A model generated the notes under the pieces. That model made no database searches and was not told the origin of the DNA. It saw only the letters and a list, made by a program, of their open reading frames with translations. Shown here one piece after another: positions 23,805 through 35,452 of a stretch of 64,000 bases of DNA. The first letter of the stretch is position 1. Every line of letters begins with the position of its first letter. Made by a program: the position numbers and the translations under genes. Source of the DNA: Sparassis latifolia (lineage: Eukaryota; Basidiomycota; Agaricomycetes; Polyporales; Sparassidaceae); NCBI GenBank assembly GCA_018466975.1, contig CM031557.1, positions 682,001 to 746,000 of the forward strand. The letters run 5' to 3'.

Positions 23805-26800
23805 TCATTCGAGGCCACCGAACCGTACGTCTGCATTAGCCTCAAGCCAGGACATCCATTTCTGGAGGAAGGGACCCCCATGCTGAACAGTGGAAGAATC
23901 GCCCACCACACACTAGAAGCACAGCATTTTAGTTCTACAACCCCTTGGAGATAGTCGTTGGTCAATTTACCAGATGGCGTTTCGCCCGCGTCATAGCCAC
24001 TGTAACTGCGCATGAGCATATGTTCTGTACCATTCAGACAAGTCCCATACCGTTCAGTCGCCGCTTGTCTTTCAAGAAGCCAACCTCTCGCTGAATACGA
24101 CCAAGTTATGTTTTATATAGCAAGGCATCGCGGTGGCATGACTGACCTTCTCATTACTGCGAACGAGACTAATCACGACTGCATCCTTTTCACGACCCTG
24201 CATACCATCCACAGTCCCGATTTCCATACCAAGGCCATAGACAGGACGAAGCAAAGACGTCAGAAGGGACACCTGGGCTTGGTACCTGATATACTGGGAA
24301 TATAGCGAGTGCAAGTTAAGGAGCGACAGATAACTCACGGAGTGATGATCGCGATCTGAGAGGGCGAAACACCGACGCCAGCCTACACACGGACAAATCA
24401 GCGAGAGTTCATCTAAGGAATACGAGACACACCAATTGATCTACCCATTGCTTAACAACGGATGCCTCGTTTTCATTGCAACGACTGCCCTCGTCTCCGT
24501 CACCTTCCACCCGCTCGTAGTACTCGCAACCTGCAGTGTCAAAGAACACCACCGGAGTGCACAGCATCTCTTTTTCATCTTCTTCTGTATCCGCCTTCGT
24601 GTTGGGGAGGTCACGCAGGAGATGCCCAGACACGGACGAATGCGATTTGAGCTTCGAATGATACATGACTTTCGATGGGAAAGCGGCGATCTGGGCGTGC
24701 ATGCTATAAGAATGTCAGGGATCAGAAGGGTGCTTGGTGGAGCATTGCATACCGATATTGGACGTTCAGCATCCGCTTGATACCTGGCCCGTACATTTTC
24801 TCCAGTCTGTCGAATAACGTAGTCTCCAACGTTCGAGGTGGACGGAGACCAGAACGTTTTGATCTTGCTTCCTTCTTTGAATTGGTTTTGGGTGGAGGTG
24901 CAGGCTTTACCTTAACAGCCGCATCTTTTGAAGCATCAGCATCGACTTCGTCCTCCGCGGAGGCGCTCTCGCTGGAGTTCGAGTCTGGAGAATCCGAAGA
25001 CTCGCCCTCCTGCTCTTCCGGGTTGACTGGGTTATTGGATGGTTTCGCCTGAACATCTGAGGCTTTTGAGTCTGCAGAAGGCATTGAGGGCTTAATTGTC
25101 GCTTTGACTTTCTGTGGCGCTTTCTGCGCCTTTCCCTCACCAGATACGTTCTTCTTTTTCTTCTTTTCGATGGACAATATTGTAGGAGGTAATTGCATAG
25201 GATCGCCTGCCAATATGAGCTTCTTCCCTTTGAATATTGGGATCCAGCACACCTAGAAAGCAGTGAGACCGGTCTCTGACACACAGACAATGCAACAAAC
25301 ACACAGCCTCAAGCGCTTGGGTAGCTTCGTCAATAATCACAACATCAAACTCATGGTTTCGTAATTGCCTTCCGCCAGAGGAGTGACAAGTGGCCAATAC
25401 AATCTGGTAAAGTCGGTTATCACTGACAACGGATTTAGATAGATCGGTGAAAATTACATGGGATTCGGCGAGAACGCTCTCTACGACCCCGCCTTCTCGT
25501 TGACGATATCTGCAGCATATTCAGCTATCACTATTCCCGCCGAGGAAGACATAAGGTGTTGCCCACTCTTTCCTTAAGGCCTTCACCTCTTCCCACATCT
25601 TCCTCCGTTCCGCCCCTCTTGGTGCCTTCCCTTTCGCGCCCTTGCCTTTGCCAGATAGGATACCAAGCGCAGCTTCTAGTTCATTCTTGACATCCTTGGC
25701 TAACGCGGCCTGAGGAGAGTATGTTAACAGCCCATGAGACATGATACGATCAGTAAAGGGGACTTGCTTGGTCACTCCGACTACCTTTCACTTCCAAAGT
25801 GGATTCAATCACACCCTCGTGGGCCATAACACGAGCGGGATGGCCTACACGAGTGACCTTGAGCTTCTCTCCACTCTCTGGAGCGGGTAACTCTAGCAAT
25901 CTCTCTAGTATGTTGTCCACAGACATGTTTGAGGCACCGCAGATGAGGAGTCTCGATGTCTTCGAGTTATAGGAAGAGACAGTAGTCAACTGTCTTATAA
26001 CCTCGATCAAGGTATGAGTCTTTCCCGTCCCTGCATGCATTTGGTGGGAAACGAAAGAGATCAAATAAGATGACGAAACTAACCAGGAGGTCCATGTATA
26101 CATGCAACTTCGGGTGACTCCAAAGCAAATTTGACCGCATCCTTTTGGCTCGGATTCAGAGATTCGTCGAAAAATTTGATGTCTTTGATGGGAACTTTCT
26201 CGGAAGGCTGCGACATTCCCATAAGGACGCGTATTAGAGGTGTCATCTTCGGCTGGAATCTGTCCTTCGCCTGCTCTTCATGACATTAAGAGAAGCCGAT
26301 CATCACGAGAACGCGGGACGTACGTTGACGTCAGAGGTTGGCAGCACAAGTCTCTCTAGCTGATCCAAAGCATTCTCCATTCTGCACGTGGAAGATGAAT
26401 ATATGAATATTTCAGGATGACACAGGAGTTACCTGTCATATGTGGCACTGTTCGCAAGTTTGAGCAAGCGGGAGCGTTCAGGGAGGTCAAGGTCATCTCC
26501 GCCTGATTCGGCGTCGATTGCGATGACTACGCGGGTGTCTGAAACCTACATATTGTTTGATGCCATAGCGGTGGGTAGTAAAGTTCGCCAACCTTGTATA
26601 CCACGCCTTCCACGCCTGTCCCTCGTTGAGTATCTGAACTTCCGGACTTCTTGCCTTTAGCGGTCTTTTTATTCGCAGAACTGGTAGATATGTTCTCCTC
26701 TATCCGGGCAAGGTCGCCTGGCCTGATATGATCCTCTAGCAGACTCCCATTAAGGCGCGTAAAACACGTACCTGAACATATGAGGTGGGAAAAGTGGCGT

Positions 26801-27087
26801 CGAATGATATGCTGTCGGTCGTTCCAACTCTACTAAACTGCACTTTGAGGCTCAAATCAAAGTCTGGTCAATATCTTAGGTACATAGTCATCGCACGTCT
26901 TTCCTCCCAAGCCGATGTTCATGCTCGCGATCCCAAGTCCTCCCAAGGCAAGACCCTTCTGCTCTAGTAGCTTCGGACCACAATTTGACAGGAGAAGTGA
27001 TGTCCTCTCTATCTCCGCATCGCGCTCCTTCGCAAGTAGAAGGCGGTGACGAGAGATGAAAGTATGCAGTTGGTCATCGGTAGACAT
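23805..27087 (-). CDS. HCS1: Hcs1/SMUBP2-type superfamily 1 helicase
   Basis: Seventeen exons between 27087 and 23805, all in phase, giving 804 residues: 26897-27087, 26772-26837, 26593-26722, 26433-26545, 26324-26381, 26084-26270, 25792-26030, 25567-25709, 25458-25509, 25305-25403, 24753-25252, 24433-24703, 24339-24382, 24147-24285, 24051-24090, 23971-24005 and 23805-23912. The N-terminal beta-barrel region is followed by motif Q/I (LNPSQKDAV; CIHGPPGTGKTHTLI), motif II (VVIIDEATQALE), motif III (LILAGDPMQLPP), motif IV (MLNVQYRMH), motif V (IGTVDGMQGREKDAVVIS) and motif VI (LNVTVAMTRAKR). This set is diagnostic of Upf1-like SF1B 5'-3' helicases of the yeast Hcs1 (DNA helicase A)/IGHMBP2 branch. 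A Lys/Glu/Ser-rich insert of about 110 residues lies between motifs III and IV. Intact; nuclear or cytosolic role in nucleic-acid unwinding is inferred from family. Confidence 0.94.
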
Positions 27088-28171
27088 GACAGTTGAATGT
27101 CGTCGAGCGCGACTCGGAGTTTGGTGGCTGCATTCCCTTTTGCGGGGCCTCTACTCAACGCCCGGCATTTGCCGGTGGTATGGCGTCACAGCAGGACGAA
27201 GCACTCGCTTTGACAGCAGAAACAATATGCCGATCAAACAAGCGAGCCTGAGATTGGAAACGATAGCGATGAAAAGTAAACTCCCACCGTAATTTCCCGT
27301 AAGAATTCGCCATGCTTGCTTTACTATGTACCGCCGCTGTGACCTTCAAGGAAGGAAAGCCATTCATCCGTCTGAAGTTCGACTATATAATAATGTGCCA
27401 TAGACATTATATATTAGAAATAAATTTAACTCTTTTATGGCAACAAGAGAAAATCAACCGTGATCATACTCAACCTTGAAGACTGTTTCTTAGATTCGAT
27501 CTCTTCCCTGTCTCACTGTATCTCGGCAATATCCTCCCAGTATTTTCGGCGGCCTTTGCTACTGCCGTAAAACCAGGCTATGAAGTCAGGTTCCAAGGTC
27601 GGAGGAGAGAACATCATTATTTGGACCCGCGACGCCGCCGCCGCCGCCACCAAGCCCACAGTCTCAACACTACCGAGATTTATTTCAGCGGAATACAACG
27701 ATGGGCGGCCCCGAACGCGACACCACTTCCTCGTAGAGCAACATCAGTCTATTGTTATCGACCTTCGTGGTTTCTCCGTTACTGGAACTGTATTTGAACT
27801 GGCTTTTCACCGGGGCGATTCCGTGTAGTCTACAGTACTTGTTGACGGTGAGTGTACCTAGTCGTCGACTCGACGTCGTATTCCAGAGCAATCTGTGTTC
27901 GGCGTCTAATGACTCTAATGACGAACGCGTGACGCGTGACGACCGACGTCCCAAAGCAGACTCTCGGCCTAGTATGACGATGATGTCAACCCTCACAGAT
28001 CTAGAGGTCTCCTCCTATATAAATGCCACGTTCATGTTGGCAACCTCCCTCTCTTTCACCGTGAACTGCGGCCTACGCATTTTCCGGATTGACTAACTTA
28101 AATTTCTCGCAATTAGTCCCCTCTGCTTTCCGCTCAAGCAACCGCTACTCCAACCAAAACGTACTACTACG
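27088..28171. other. Divergent intergenic region
   Basis: Lies between the starts of the helicase gene and the coiled-coil gene. Contains the left copy of an inverted repeat (27149-27177) and a short GCC microsatellite near 27632-27650. No gene recognised. Confidence 0.5.
27149..27177 (+). repeat. Inverted repeat, left arm (29 bp)
   Basis: Twenty-nine bases starting CTCTACTCAACGCCCGGC recur in reverse complement at 29129-29157 with a single mismatch, and the match continues weakly inwards (CCGGTG..ATG..GTCA). Confidence 0.8.
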
Positions 28172-28875
28172 ATGCCTTTTCTTGGAATCGGAGGTTCATC
28201 TGACTCCAAATCGGTCGACCCCGAAGTGCGCAAGGCCGAGAAGATCTTGGCGAACGAGGCGCGCCACGAGCAGCGCAACCTCGAACACGCCGTTAAGGAC
28301 GTGAGCAAGGTAGAGAAGTCGCACGAGAAGGGCTTCAAGGTGCGCGCGTAGGCTGCAGCGCTCACGAGGTGCTGACGTCCAAGAGCAGTCGGCAGACAAG
28401 GCGCAGCATGCACTGGAAAAAGCAGCAAACGAGGAGCACGCCACCGCGATGGAGCTCAACAAGGCAGAGCACAAACACGATACTGCCGTCGCTGATCATA
28501 GGAACGCCGTGAAGGAACTCGAGGTGCGCCATTTCTTGCCAGTCCCCCGCCGTCCTCGCTCACAGAGCCGCGGTGTCAGCTCAGCAAGCAGAATGAGGAG
28601 CGCCTCCAGGAGTATGTGCTGCAACGCAGAAGCACTATGGAGGAGCTTCAGAACAAAAAGGGTGCCAACGATGTCAGTTGTATACCTTGACGTCCTCATT
28701 CGATCTACTGATGGTGGGGTTCTATTTGCAGCGAACGCGCGAAGGGAAGCTCTCCCAGCTTCACGCTTCCAGCACCAGAAGCATCGATGAAGGGCCTTCC
28801 GGGGCGCCCACTGGCCCGGACGCGGTCTCTGCGACGGGAGATGGTCCGTCTGGAATACAGGGACCCACCGTTTGA
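28172..28875 (+). CDS. Small coiled-coil protein
   Basis: Four exons: 28172-28339, 28389-28523, 28580-28672 and 28732-28875, giving 179 residues. After MPFLGIGGSS the chain is almost wholly charged and helical (repeated K/E/H/A, for example KAEKILANEARHEQRNLEHA), with heptad-like spacing to about residue 130. A Gly/Pro/Ser-rich tail follows. No catalytic motif is present. It resembles short coiled-coil proteins of unknown role that are conserved in mushrooms, some labelled Ncp1-like DNA-binding proteins; that link is a weak recollection, not a demonstration. Acceptors after exon 1 are ambiguous by one codon (CAG repeated). The gene lies between the two arms of an inverted repeat. Confidence 0.75.
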
Positions 28876-29752
28876 GCTTGGATTTCCCTTCGTGTCCGAT
28901 AATTTTAGCGCAATGGATTGTATTGAGTGGAAATGCGCGCACTCCTGTACCTGTATACAATGAACTCAACGTGCACTTCTCAAGATTAAACCTCAAGTCC
29001 CTGCCAGCCGAGGATTTCTTGAACATGCTATTGAATGCAGTCTTCATAACTCGTGCTATTTCCGCTGCAAATTTAGTCCTGTATGTGAAGTTCCTGCTTT
29101 AGTTTCGTGGAGGTGCATGACAACATCTCACCGGCAAACGCCGGGCGTTGAGTAGAGTGCTGGCTGCATCAGGAAATACAGGGTTGCAACTTGCTGGCTC
29201 CTCCAAGAAGACAGACTCAGCGACTGGGACCCGAAATTTCTAAGTATTCATCACAGTACCTTGCTATTTTGCCAGTTAATCTTGGGTCAACTTCTTGATA
29301 GGGGGTTAGTCAAACATACTCAAAGATGCGCCTCGGCACGACTTCTCGGTCCTTCCGCTGATATTGATGGTCAATTTCCATCATCATGTCAATGGTCATC
29401 TCTAATCTCACTGCTCGGAGAAGCAGCGTGGTCCAATAATCATCTCATCTGTTCTCATACACGTAAATCTAGGTGACTCGCGATGTGGCAGCGATGAAGC
29501 CCCAGTCTGCTGGATTACTTCGTACTGAGCGACGTACCTGATTCTGTCTCTTACAGGACATGGCCTGTTTTTCTTCTCTTTCTGACTTACAGGTGAGTCC
29601 GGTAACTCGGCGTGGCGATAGATTTTGCATGAATGGCTCAGACTGAGATCGCGAAGTCAGGTCGACTCCGCCGTTAGTGTGGATTGTCTGGAAGCCTCAA
29701 GTGGTCGCAGTGTCTAGTGCGCATTGCTAATTGACCGAATTCTTTGAGTCCC
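28876..29752. other. Intergenic with right inverted-repeat arm
   Basis: No gene recognised. Contains the right arm of the inverted repeat at 29129-29157. The FunK1 duplicon begins at its right edge. Confidence 0.5.
29129..29157 (-). repeat. Inverted repeat, right arm (29 bp)
   Basis: Reverse complement of 27149-27177 with one mismatch; together the arms enclose about 2.0 kb and the small coiled-coil gene. No matching target duplication was found outside the arms. Confidence 0.8.
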
Positions 29753-30033
29753 AGTGAGTCTTCGCCGGATATGTTAACGGGATGTTATCGCGTTCTTCAA
29801 TCCGAGTGTCTAACTGATATGTTGCAGGTGATCTCGCGGCCTTGGCGCCACTTGTCTCGCAAAATATGTAGGAACAATGAGAAAGGGCACGAGGAACAAA
29901 GCGACTTCCAAACGCGGTCGATATCCAGGCGGCTGCTGCGGAGTGTCCTGCAAGTTCACGTGAGTTACGCTTTGTGCTGAGCGCCTAGGCAGTCCAACGT
30001 TCAACTTGCTCCCTTCCAACGCTTGCAAACTTG

Positions 30034-30176
30034 AATTTTCGAGCCATACGCGCTCTACTCCTAAAATCTTACCCAAATTCTCCCAGTGAGTATATCTAAT
30101 TTTCGAGCCATACGCGCTCTACTCCTAGCAAATCGAAAGAGGATAGCTCTACCCAAATTCTCCCAGTGAGTATATC
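30034..30176 (+). repeat. Local tandem duplication upstream of FunK1 A
   Basis: A block beginning AATTTTCGAGCCATACGCGC and ending CCCAGTGAGTATATCT occurs twice, at about 30034-30097 and 30098-30176; the second copy has a few extra bases. The matching region of copy C holds only one block. Confidence 0.85.
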
Positions 30177-30490
30177 TAAAATTGTTCGTCTTCGAGAGGT
30201 CGAAACTGACGAAGACGGCCTACGGTGGCAAGAGGCGCCGGAATATCGTGGCAAGATAAATGAATACCATGGCACTATCGACTCGTTCATCAACGTTCTC
30301 GTACCTGCGAGCGAAGCAGTGTGCCCTCCGATGGACTGCTCTAGGCAATTCGACGAGGTTCTTGAAGACTGCCACAAGCCGTTGATGTATAACCCCCTAG
30401 TAGGTTGCCCTCTTGTAGCCTATGTTAACGATGGTCTGACTGTGTGGCCTGTAGGTCAATGGGTTCCTCGCTCTCACCAAGGATTTCCCA

Positions 30491-32753
30491 ATGGCAAAGT
30501 CACTTAGGTTCCATGACAACAGCACCCACCTGATCCCGTTCCCGTACATGTCGTGGGACCTTCATCATCATCGCACGAAACCCGACCTGATCACCTCCTA
30601 CCCGGGAACGACCACCTCCCTGAAGGACCCTCGTTGGCAAGATGTTGCGCTGGCGATCGAAGTCAAGCCTAAAAGAGACGATGATCCCATTGGCGCGTGG
30701 CCCAAGGATCGAGACAACACGATGAGGCAGCTTGTCAAGAATGGGCGGAATCTCCTGGTGGGCCACAGTGGCCTGTTTGCGTTCGTGTTCGGAATATTCG
30801 GCCACGAGGCACGCATCTTTCGGTTCGACCACTCGTCGTGTATTGTCTCACCTAGGTTCAACTACGTCGAGCGGCCTGAGCTCTTCCGGCAATTCTTCTG
30901 GAATTTCGTCAATCCTCGCTGCGGCACGAGGATTTCTGGCGACGACCCGACAGTAGATACTAGGACCACAAGGTCACACCTCCGATGGGTGAAGGACGTA
31001 CTGGAGCCAGAGGATGTTCAAGGCTCCGATACCGGCATGCACCGGTGGATTTCCGCAGACGCCGTGACCAAGGAAGGTGTGACGGTGAAGATGAATTTAC
31101 TAACGGTCAAGCTGCTCTTTATCAATCCTTGTCTGTTCTCCCGCTCGACGACGGTATGGTCAGCGATCGATAAGGATGATATCAATGGCAAGCAGTACGT
31201 TATCAAGGACTCGTGGCGGCAGGGACTCCGAGAGTCAGAAATGACATACTATTCCCATATAATGAAGACGTTGCGGGATCGAAACGAGGAACCATTCGGA
31301 CTGGCTGTATTGAAGGCAGGAGCGGACCTCGGTGACCTGGAAGATAAGGAACGAATGAAGCTAGATGATCAAATCCGCGAACCCCTCGTGCCCGGGAATG
31401 CGCCGTCTGATCTTCCCGATCCGTCGAGCACGCCGCTCGCTCCTTCATCCATCTCGATGGGTGCGGATGATGCGGACCCTTTGTCCTCCCCTTTGTCATC
31501 GCCGCCTCGAACGCAAACATCGATGGCCGCTCCCGAACCAGACGAGCAGAATCCGTTTAACCCAGTTGTATCTCCACCTCCTCCCGCTTTCTTTGACTGC
31601 GCGAATCAGGAAGGGCACCGAACCCTGTCGGCATTTGTCCGAAATCCGAAGTATGCGGAGAAGAACGATCGCAGGCATATACGATTGATTCAGGAGACGC
31701 TAGGCATACCTTTGTCAAATTTCCGTCGGACGAAGCGGATGGTCGAAGCATTGTGCGATGTGATCAAAGGTAGGCATCGTTCTCTAGCAAAAGGAGGCAG
31801 GGCTGATTAAGTTGATGTGCATTCACGATATAGGTCACCGACAGGCATACAGCACTGGCGTGTTACATCGTGACGTAAGCGAAGGGAACGTCTATATGAT
31901 TGATGACATGTCGTATAAGGGATTCATCGGCGACTTCGACTATAGCAGTTTCCTGCCAGGTGTCCGTGACGGACATGATGACCCCACTAGACCCGATGCC
32001 GATCCGAATGACTCTCTGAAGGAACGAACGGTGGGTCCTACTGTTTGTATTGGAGAACGATCTTATACTCAACGCTGTTGCCAGGGAACGTACGCTTTCA
32101 TGGCCGTTGAGCTACTGGAGGAGAGGCGTGTCATTCATGATGCACATCATGACTTGGAGTCCTTCTATTGGCTCCTCATCTGGCTAGTCCTCCAGCACAC
32201 TTCGCACGACGATCCGAAAGGCGCGAAAAGATGTTCGCTGCTGTTTTTCCACGATGATGACGTCCTCTGTGGAGAGGTGAAGCGTGCGTGGCTGGGAAAA
32301 AGGAAGCACGTCGCTGTTCCCGGAAATGCACCTTTGACGTGGCTGGTGGACCAGCTCACGAAGTTGTGCAACATCAGTCAGGCAACGTCCGTGCCGCTCA
32401 CTTACGAGGCTGTATTGGAGAAGTTCGAGACGGTCCTGAAGATGGACGGCTGGCCAGAAGCGGATTGTGCGATTCCGTTCAAGCCCTACGTGGAGACCGA
32501 AAAGGTTGGCCATGCCGACCCCGCGAATGCAGCAATCGCTGCGGCGAATCAGACGGGCGCAAGCACGAAAGCACGAAGTCGGAAAGCCTCTATCGACATT
32601 CAGGCCACGGCGTTGAACAAGAGCTCGAAACGAAAGTACGAGCCAGAGCCGCAAGTGGTTCAACACGGCGGTGCTGAACTTCGGAGATCCAAGCGTGCGA
32701 GATCCGAGCGTGTCATGTCGCTCCGGTCCGCACGCGCCCAAGACCACTCATGA
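30491..32753 (+). CDS. FunK1-family protein kinase, copy A
   Basis: Three exons from the ATG at 30491: 30491-31769, 31834-32030 and 32085-32753, 714 residues. FunK1 is a fungal-specific kinase-like family, greatly expanded in mushrooms, with unknown targets. Seen here: a long N-terminal region (KPDLITSYPG, VALAIEVK), then the catalytic loop LHRDVSEGNVYMI, the metal-binding GDFDYSSF (DFD in place of DFG) and GTYAFMAVELL with HDLESFYWLLIWLVL, all family hallmarks. The C-terminal tail is basic (SKRKYEPEP, LRRSKRARS), probably a nuclear localisation signal. The kinase core is open, but upstream coding (30166-30430) that matches the N-terminal exon of copy C has lost its start exon through a deletion. 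A GTAGGT donor just before would splice TGGCCT onto TCACTTAGG. The working start is therefore uncertain. Confidence 0.85.
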
Positions 32754-32785
32754 TCGGGGTTCAACGCAGTTGTGTTTGTGCAATT

Positions 32786-33420
32786 ATCATTATTCTCATC
32801 CATGTTTGTTTTATCTTTCTGCGACTGTGAGCTCGTTGAAATGTACTGTCTCTTCTTATCTCTGGGTCTGTGTCGTCTTCCTGTGCGTCATTGTTGTACT
32901 CTACTGCATCCTGTAAGGCTGTACGAGGTTTAATCTGCTCACTTTCTTCGTCATCGACTGTAATCGCATCATTGACTACCAGTGCATAGCCTGAGTTTCT
33001 TTTTGTCCGTCACGACACCGACAACCGCAGGCCTGTACATTCTCGTGTTGTCCTGGATCAAGATACAGGCAAGATTGCGCCGCCTCACGGTCAGATAGAT
33101 TTGTCACTCACGTTGGGACATTCTGTCGTAACTACCTAGGTAAATTCTCTGCCGATGGCAGTGCGGCAGTCGCGCAAGGAATTGCGAAGGGGACGCGCCA
33201 GTCCGCTCAATCCGAAGTTAAGGCTCTTTACTGTACACAATTCTATGGTCTGCGATTTACCTACGCTAGTTACGCCGTCATACAAACCATCGCCAGCCTC
33301 TTTCTCTGCGCACTATGAGGACAGCAACTTCCTCTAGTCTGCCTGAGGCGGCCCCGGGATAACATGGTGAGCTGCATGTTTCCCGTCTGCGAGACATAGC
33401 AGTCTTCCACAAAACTGGCG
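32786..33420 (+). repeat. Duplicated 3' flank, first copy
   Basis: Matches 34820-35452 at an offset of about 2032 bases. Between the base pairs near 32800 and 33350 I saw essentially no difference, including an identical 60-codon open frame (33155-33337 and 35187-35369). Outside this, similarity drops. The right end contains a copy of the last exon of the ubiquitin hydrolase gene. Confidence 0.9.
33334..33420 (-). pseudogene. Dead copy of the last UCH exon
   Basis: On the minus strand it reads CYVSQTGNMQL then shifts frame: the functional exon at 35366-35458 has CCCCAGGGAT where this copy has CCCCGGGAT, one base fewer, plus several substitutions. No other hydrolase exon lies nearby, so it is a by-product of the tandem duplication. 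Confidence 0.85.
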
Positions 33421-33424
33421 GGAG

Positions 33425-34774
33425 CAAGATGATCAAATCCGCGAACCCCGGAATCTGTCGAGCACGCTGCTTGGCACGCTTCGCGGGCTAATCAGAAAAC
33501 GTGCTCTTCGTCACCGCGTCGGACACAAACAATATCAAACATTGATGGCACCAGACGAGCAAAATCATCTGTTTACTGTAAACCAGTTGTATCTCCACCT
33601 CCTCCCGCTTTCTTTGACTGCACCAGGATGCGCACCGAACCCTGTTGCCATTTGTGCGTGATGCCAAGTATGCGATTGATTACGGAGACGCTAGGCATAC
33701 CTTTGTCAGATTTCCGTCGGACGAAACGGATGGTCGAGGCGTTGTGCGATGCGATCAAAGGTAGGCATTGTTCTCTACCTCAGGGATACAAGGTTGACTA
33801 AATTGATCGATGCGGATTCATAGGTCACCAACAGGCGTACAGCACCGGCATGTTACATGGTGGTGTAAGTGAAGGAAATGTCTATATGATTGATGGGAAG
33901 CCGTACAAAGGATTCATCAGCGACTTCGACTGCAGTAGTTTCATGCCGGGCGTCCTGGGCGCCTACGATGTCTCGACGAGACCCGATGCGGATGAGAACA
34001 ATGGTTTGAAAGAACGAACGGTGAGTTCCATCGTATTTTTTGGTATGATCTCTAGCTCAATGCTGCTGCCAGGGAACATTCGCTTTCATGGCCATCGAGC
34101 CGATCAAGAAAAGGGTTGTCATTCACGGCGCACATCATGACTTGGAATCCTTTTACTGGCTCCTCATCTGGCTAGTCCTCCGACACACTGCACACGACAG
34201 TCCAAAAGGCGCGAGACAGTGTTCACTGTTGTTCTTTCATGACGACGACTGGGTTTGTGCCTCCCAAAAGGCAGGGTGGCTGGGTGACCCCACGTGTCTT
34301 GGCGTTCCAGGAAATGCACCTTTGACATGGCTTCTGGGGGAGCTCACCAAATTGTGCTACCGTGGTCAGTCGACGTTGGAGAGACCGGCTGTGTTGCTCA
34401 CATACGATGCTGTGTTGGAGAAGTTCGAGACTGCTCTGAGTATGGATGGCTGGCCAGAGGACGATCATGCGATTCCGTTCAAGCGCTACGTGGAGACTGA
34501 AGAGGTTGGCCATGCCGACCCCGCGAATGCAGCAATCGCTGCGGCGATTGCTGCGGCGAATCAGGCGGGCGAAAGCACGAAAGCACGAAGTCGGAAGGCC
34601 TCTATCAAAATTCAGGCCACGGCGTTGAACAAGAGCTCGAAACGAAAGTACGAGCCAGAGCCGCAAGAGGTTGAACAGGGGGTTGAACAGGGCGGTGCTG
34701 AACTTCGGAGGTCCAAGCGTGCGAGATCCAAGCGTGTCATGTCGCGGTCCGCGCGCGCGCAAGGCCACTCATGA
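33425..34774 (+). pseudogene. FunK1 kinase, copy B, truncated and inactive
   Basis: Begins abruptly at sequence equivalent to the middle of copy A exon 1 (GATGATCAAATCCGCGAAC), with deletions and stops up to about 33770. The second exon (about 33824-34020) and third exon (34074-34774) remain open. The catalytic loop reads LHGGVSEGNVYMI where A has LHRDVSEGN, so both the Arg and the catalytic Asp are gone; GDFDYSSF has become SDFDCSSF. The C-terminal half (SFYWLLIWLVLRHT to the basic tail) is well kept, with an extra AAAIAAAN repeat. It cannot be an active kinase and lacks the N-terminal half. Confidence 0.85.
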
Positions 34775-34819
34775 TCGGGGTTCAACGCAATTGAGTACGT
34801 TGAGTGTTTGTGCAATTAT

Positions 34820-35452
34820 AATTATTCTCATCCATGTTTGTTTTATCTTTCTGCGACTGTGAGCTCGTTGAAATGTACTGTCTCTTCTTATCTCTGGGTC
34901 TGTGTCGTCTTCCTGTGCGTCATTGTTGTACTCTACTGCATCCTGTAAGGCTGTACGAGGTTTAATCTGCTCACTTTCTTCGTCATCGACTGTAATCGCA
35001 TCATTGACTACCAGTGCATAGCCTGAGTTTCTTTTTGTCCGTCACGACACCGACAACCGCAGGCCTGTACATTCTCGTGTTGTCCTGGATCAAGATACAG
35101 GCAAGATTGCGCCGCCTCACGGTCAGATAGATTTGTCACTCACGTTGGGACATTCTGTCGTAACTACCTAGGTAAATTCTCTGCCGATGGCAGTGCGGCA
35201 GTCGCGCAAGGAATTGCGAAGGGGACGCGCCAGTCCGCTCAATCCGAAGTTAAGGCTCTTTACTGTACACAATTCTATGGTCTGCGATTTACCTACGCTA
35301 GTTACGCCGTCATACAAACCATCGCCAGCCTCTTTCTCTGCGCACTATGAGGACAGCAACTTCCTCTAGTCTGCCTGAGGCGGCCCCAGGGATAACATGC
35401 TGAACTGCATGCTTGCCGTCTGCGAGACATAGCAGTCTTTCACGAACCTGGC
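34820..35452 (+). repeat. Duplicated 3' flank, second copy
   Basis: Partner of 32786-33420. Here the repeat is continuous with the intact ubiquitin hydrolase gene and includes its last exon, which suggests that this is the original arrangement and the first copy is derived. Confidence 0.9.

Larger units (their letters stand above)
29753..32960 (+). repeat. FunK1 duplicon, copy A
   Basis: This stretch is repeated in inverted orientation at about 60400-64000 (copy C), covering the upstream flank, the whole kinase gene and some 200 bases of 3' flank. Relative to C, A lacks about 120 bases in the upstream flank (near 29810) and about 260 bases around the expected start exon (near 30220), and has an extra tandem duplication at 30034-30176. 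Confidence 0.9.

Noticed and set aside
33155..33337. A 60-codon open frame that is identical in the second copy at 35187-35369
   Set aside because: The surrounding DNA is equally identical, so the match gives no evidence for protein-level selection. No motif or splice pattern supports a gene.
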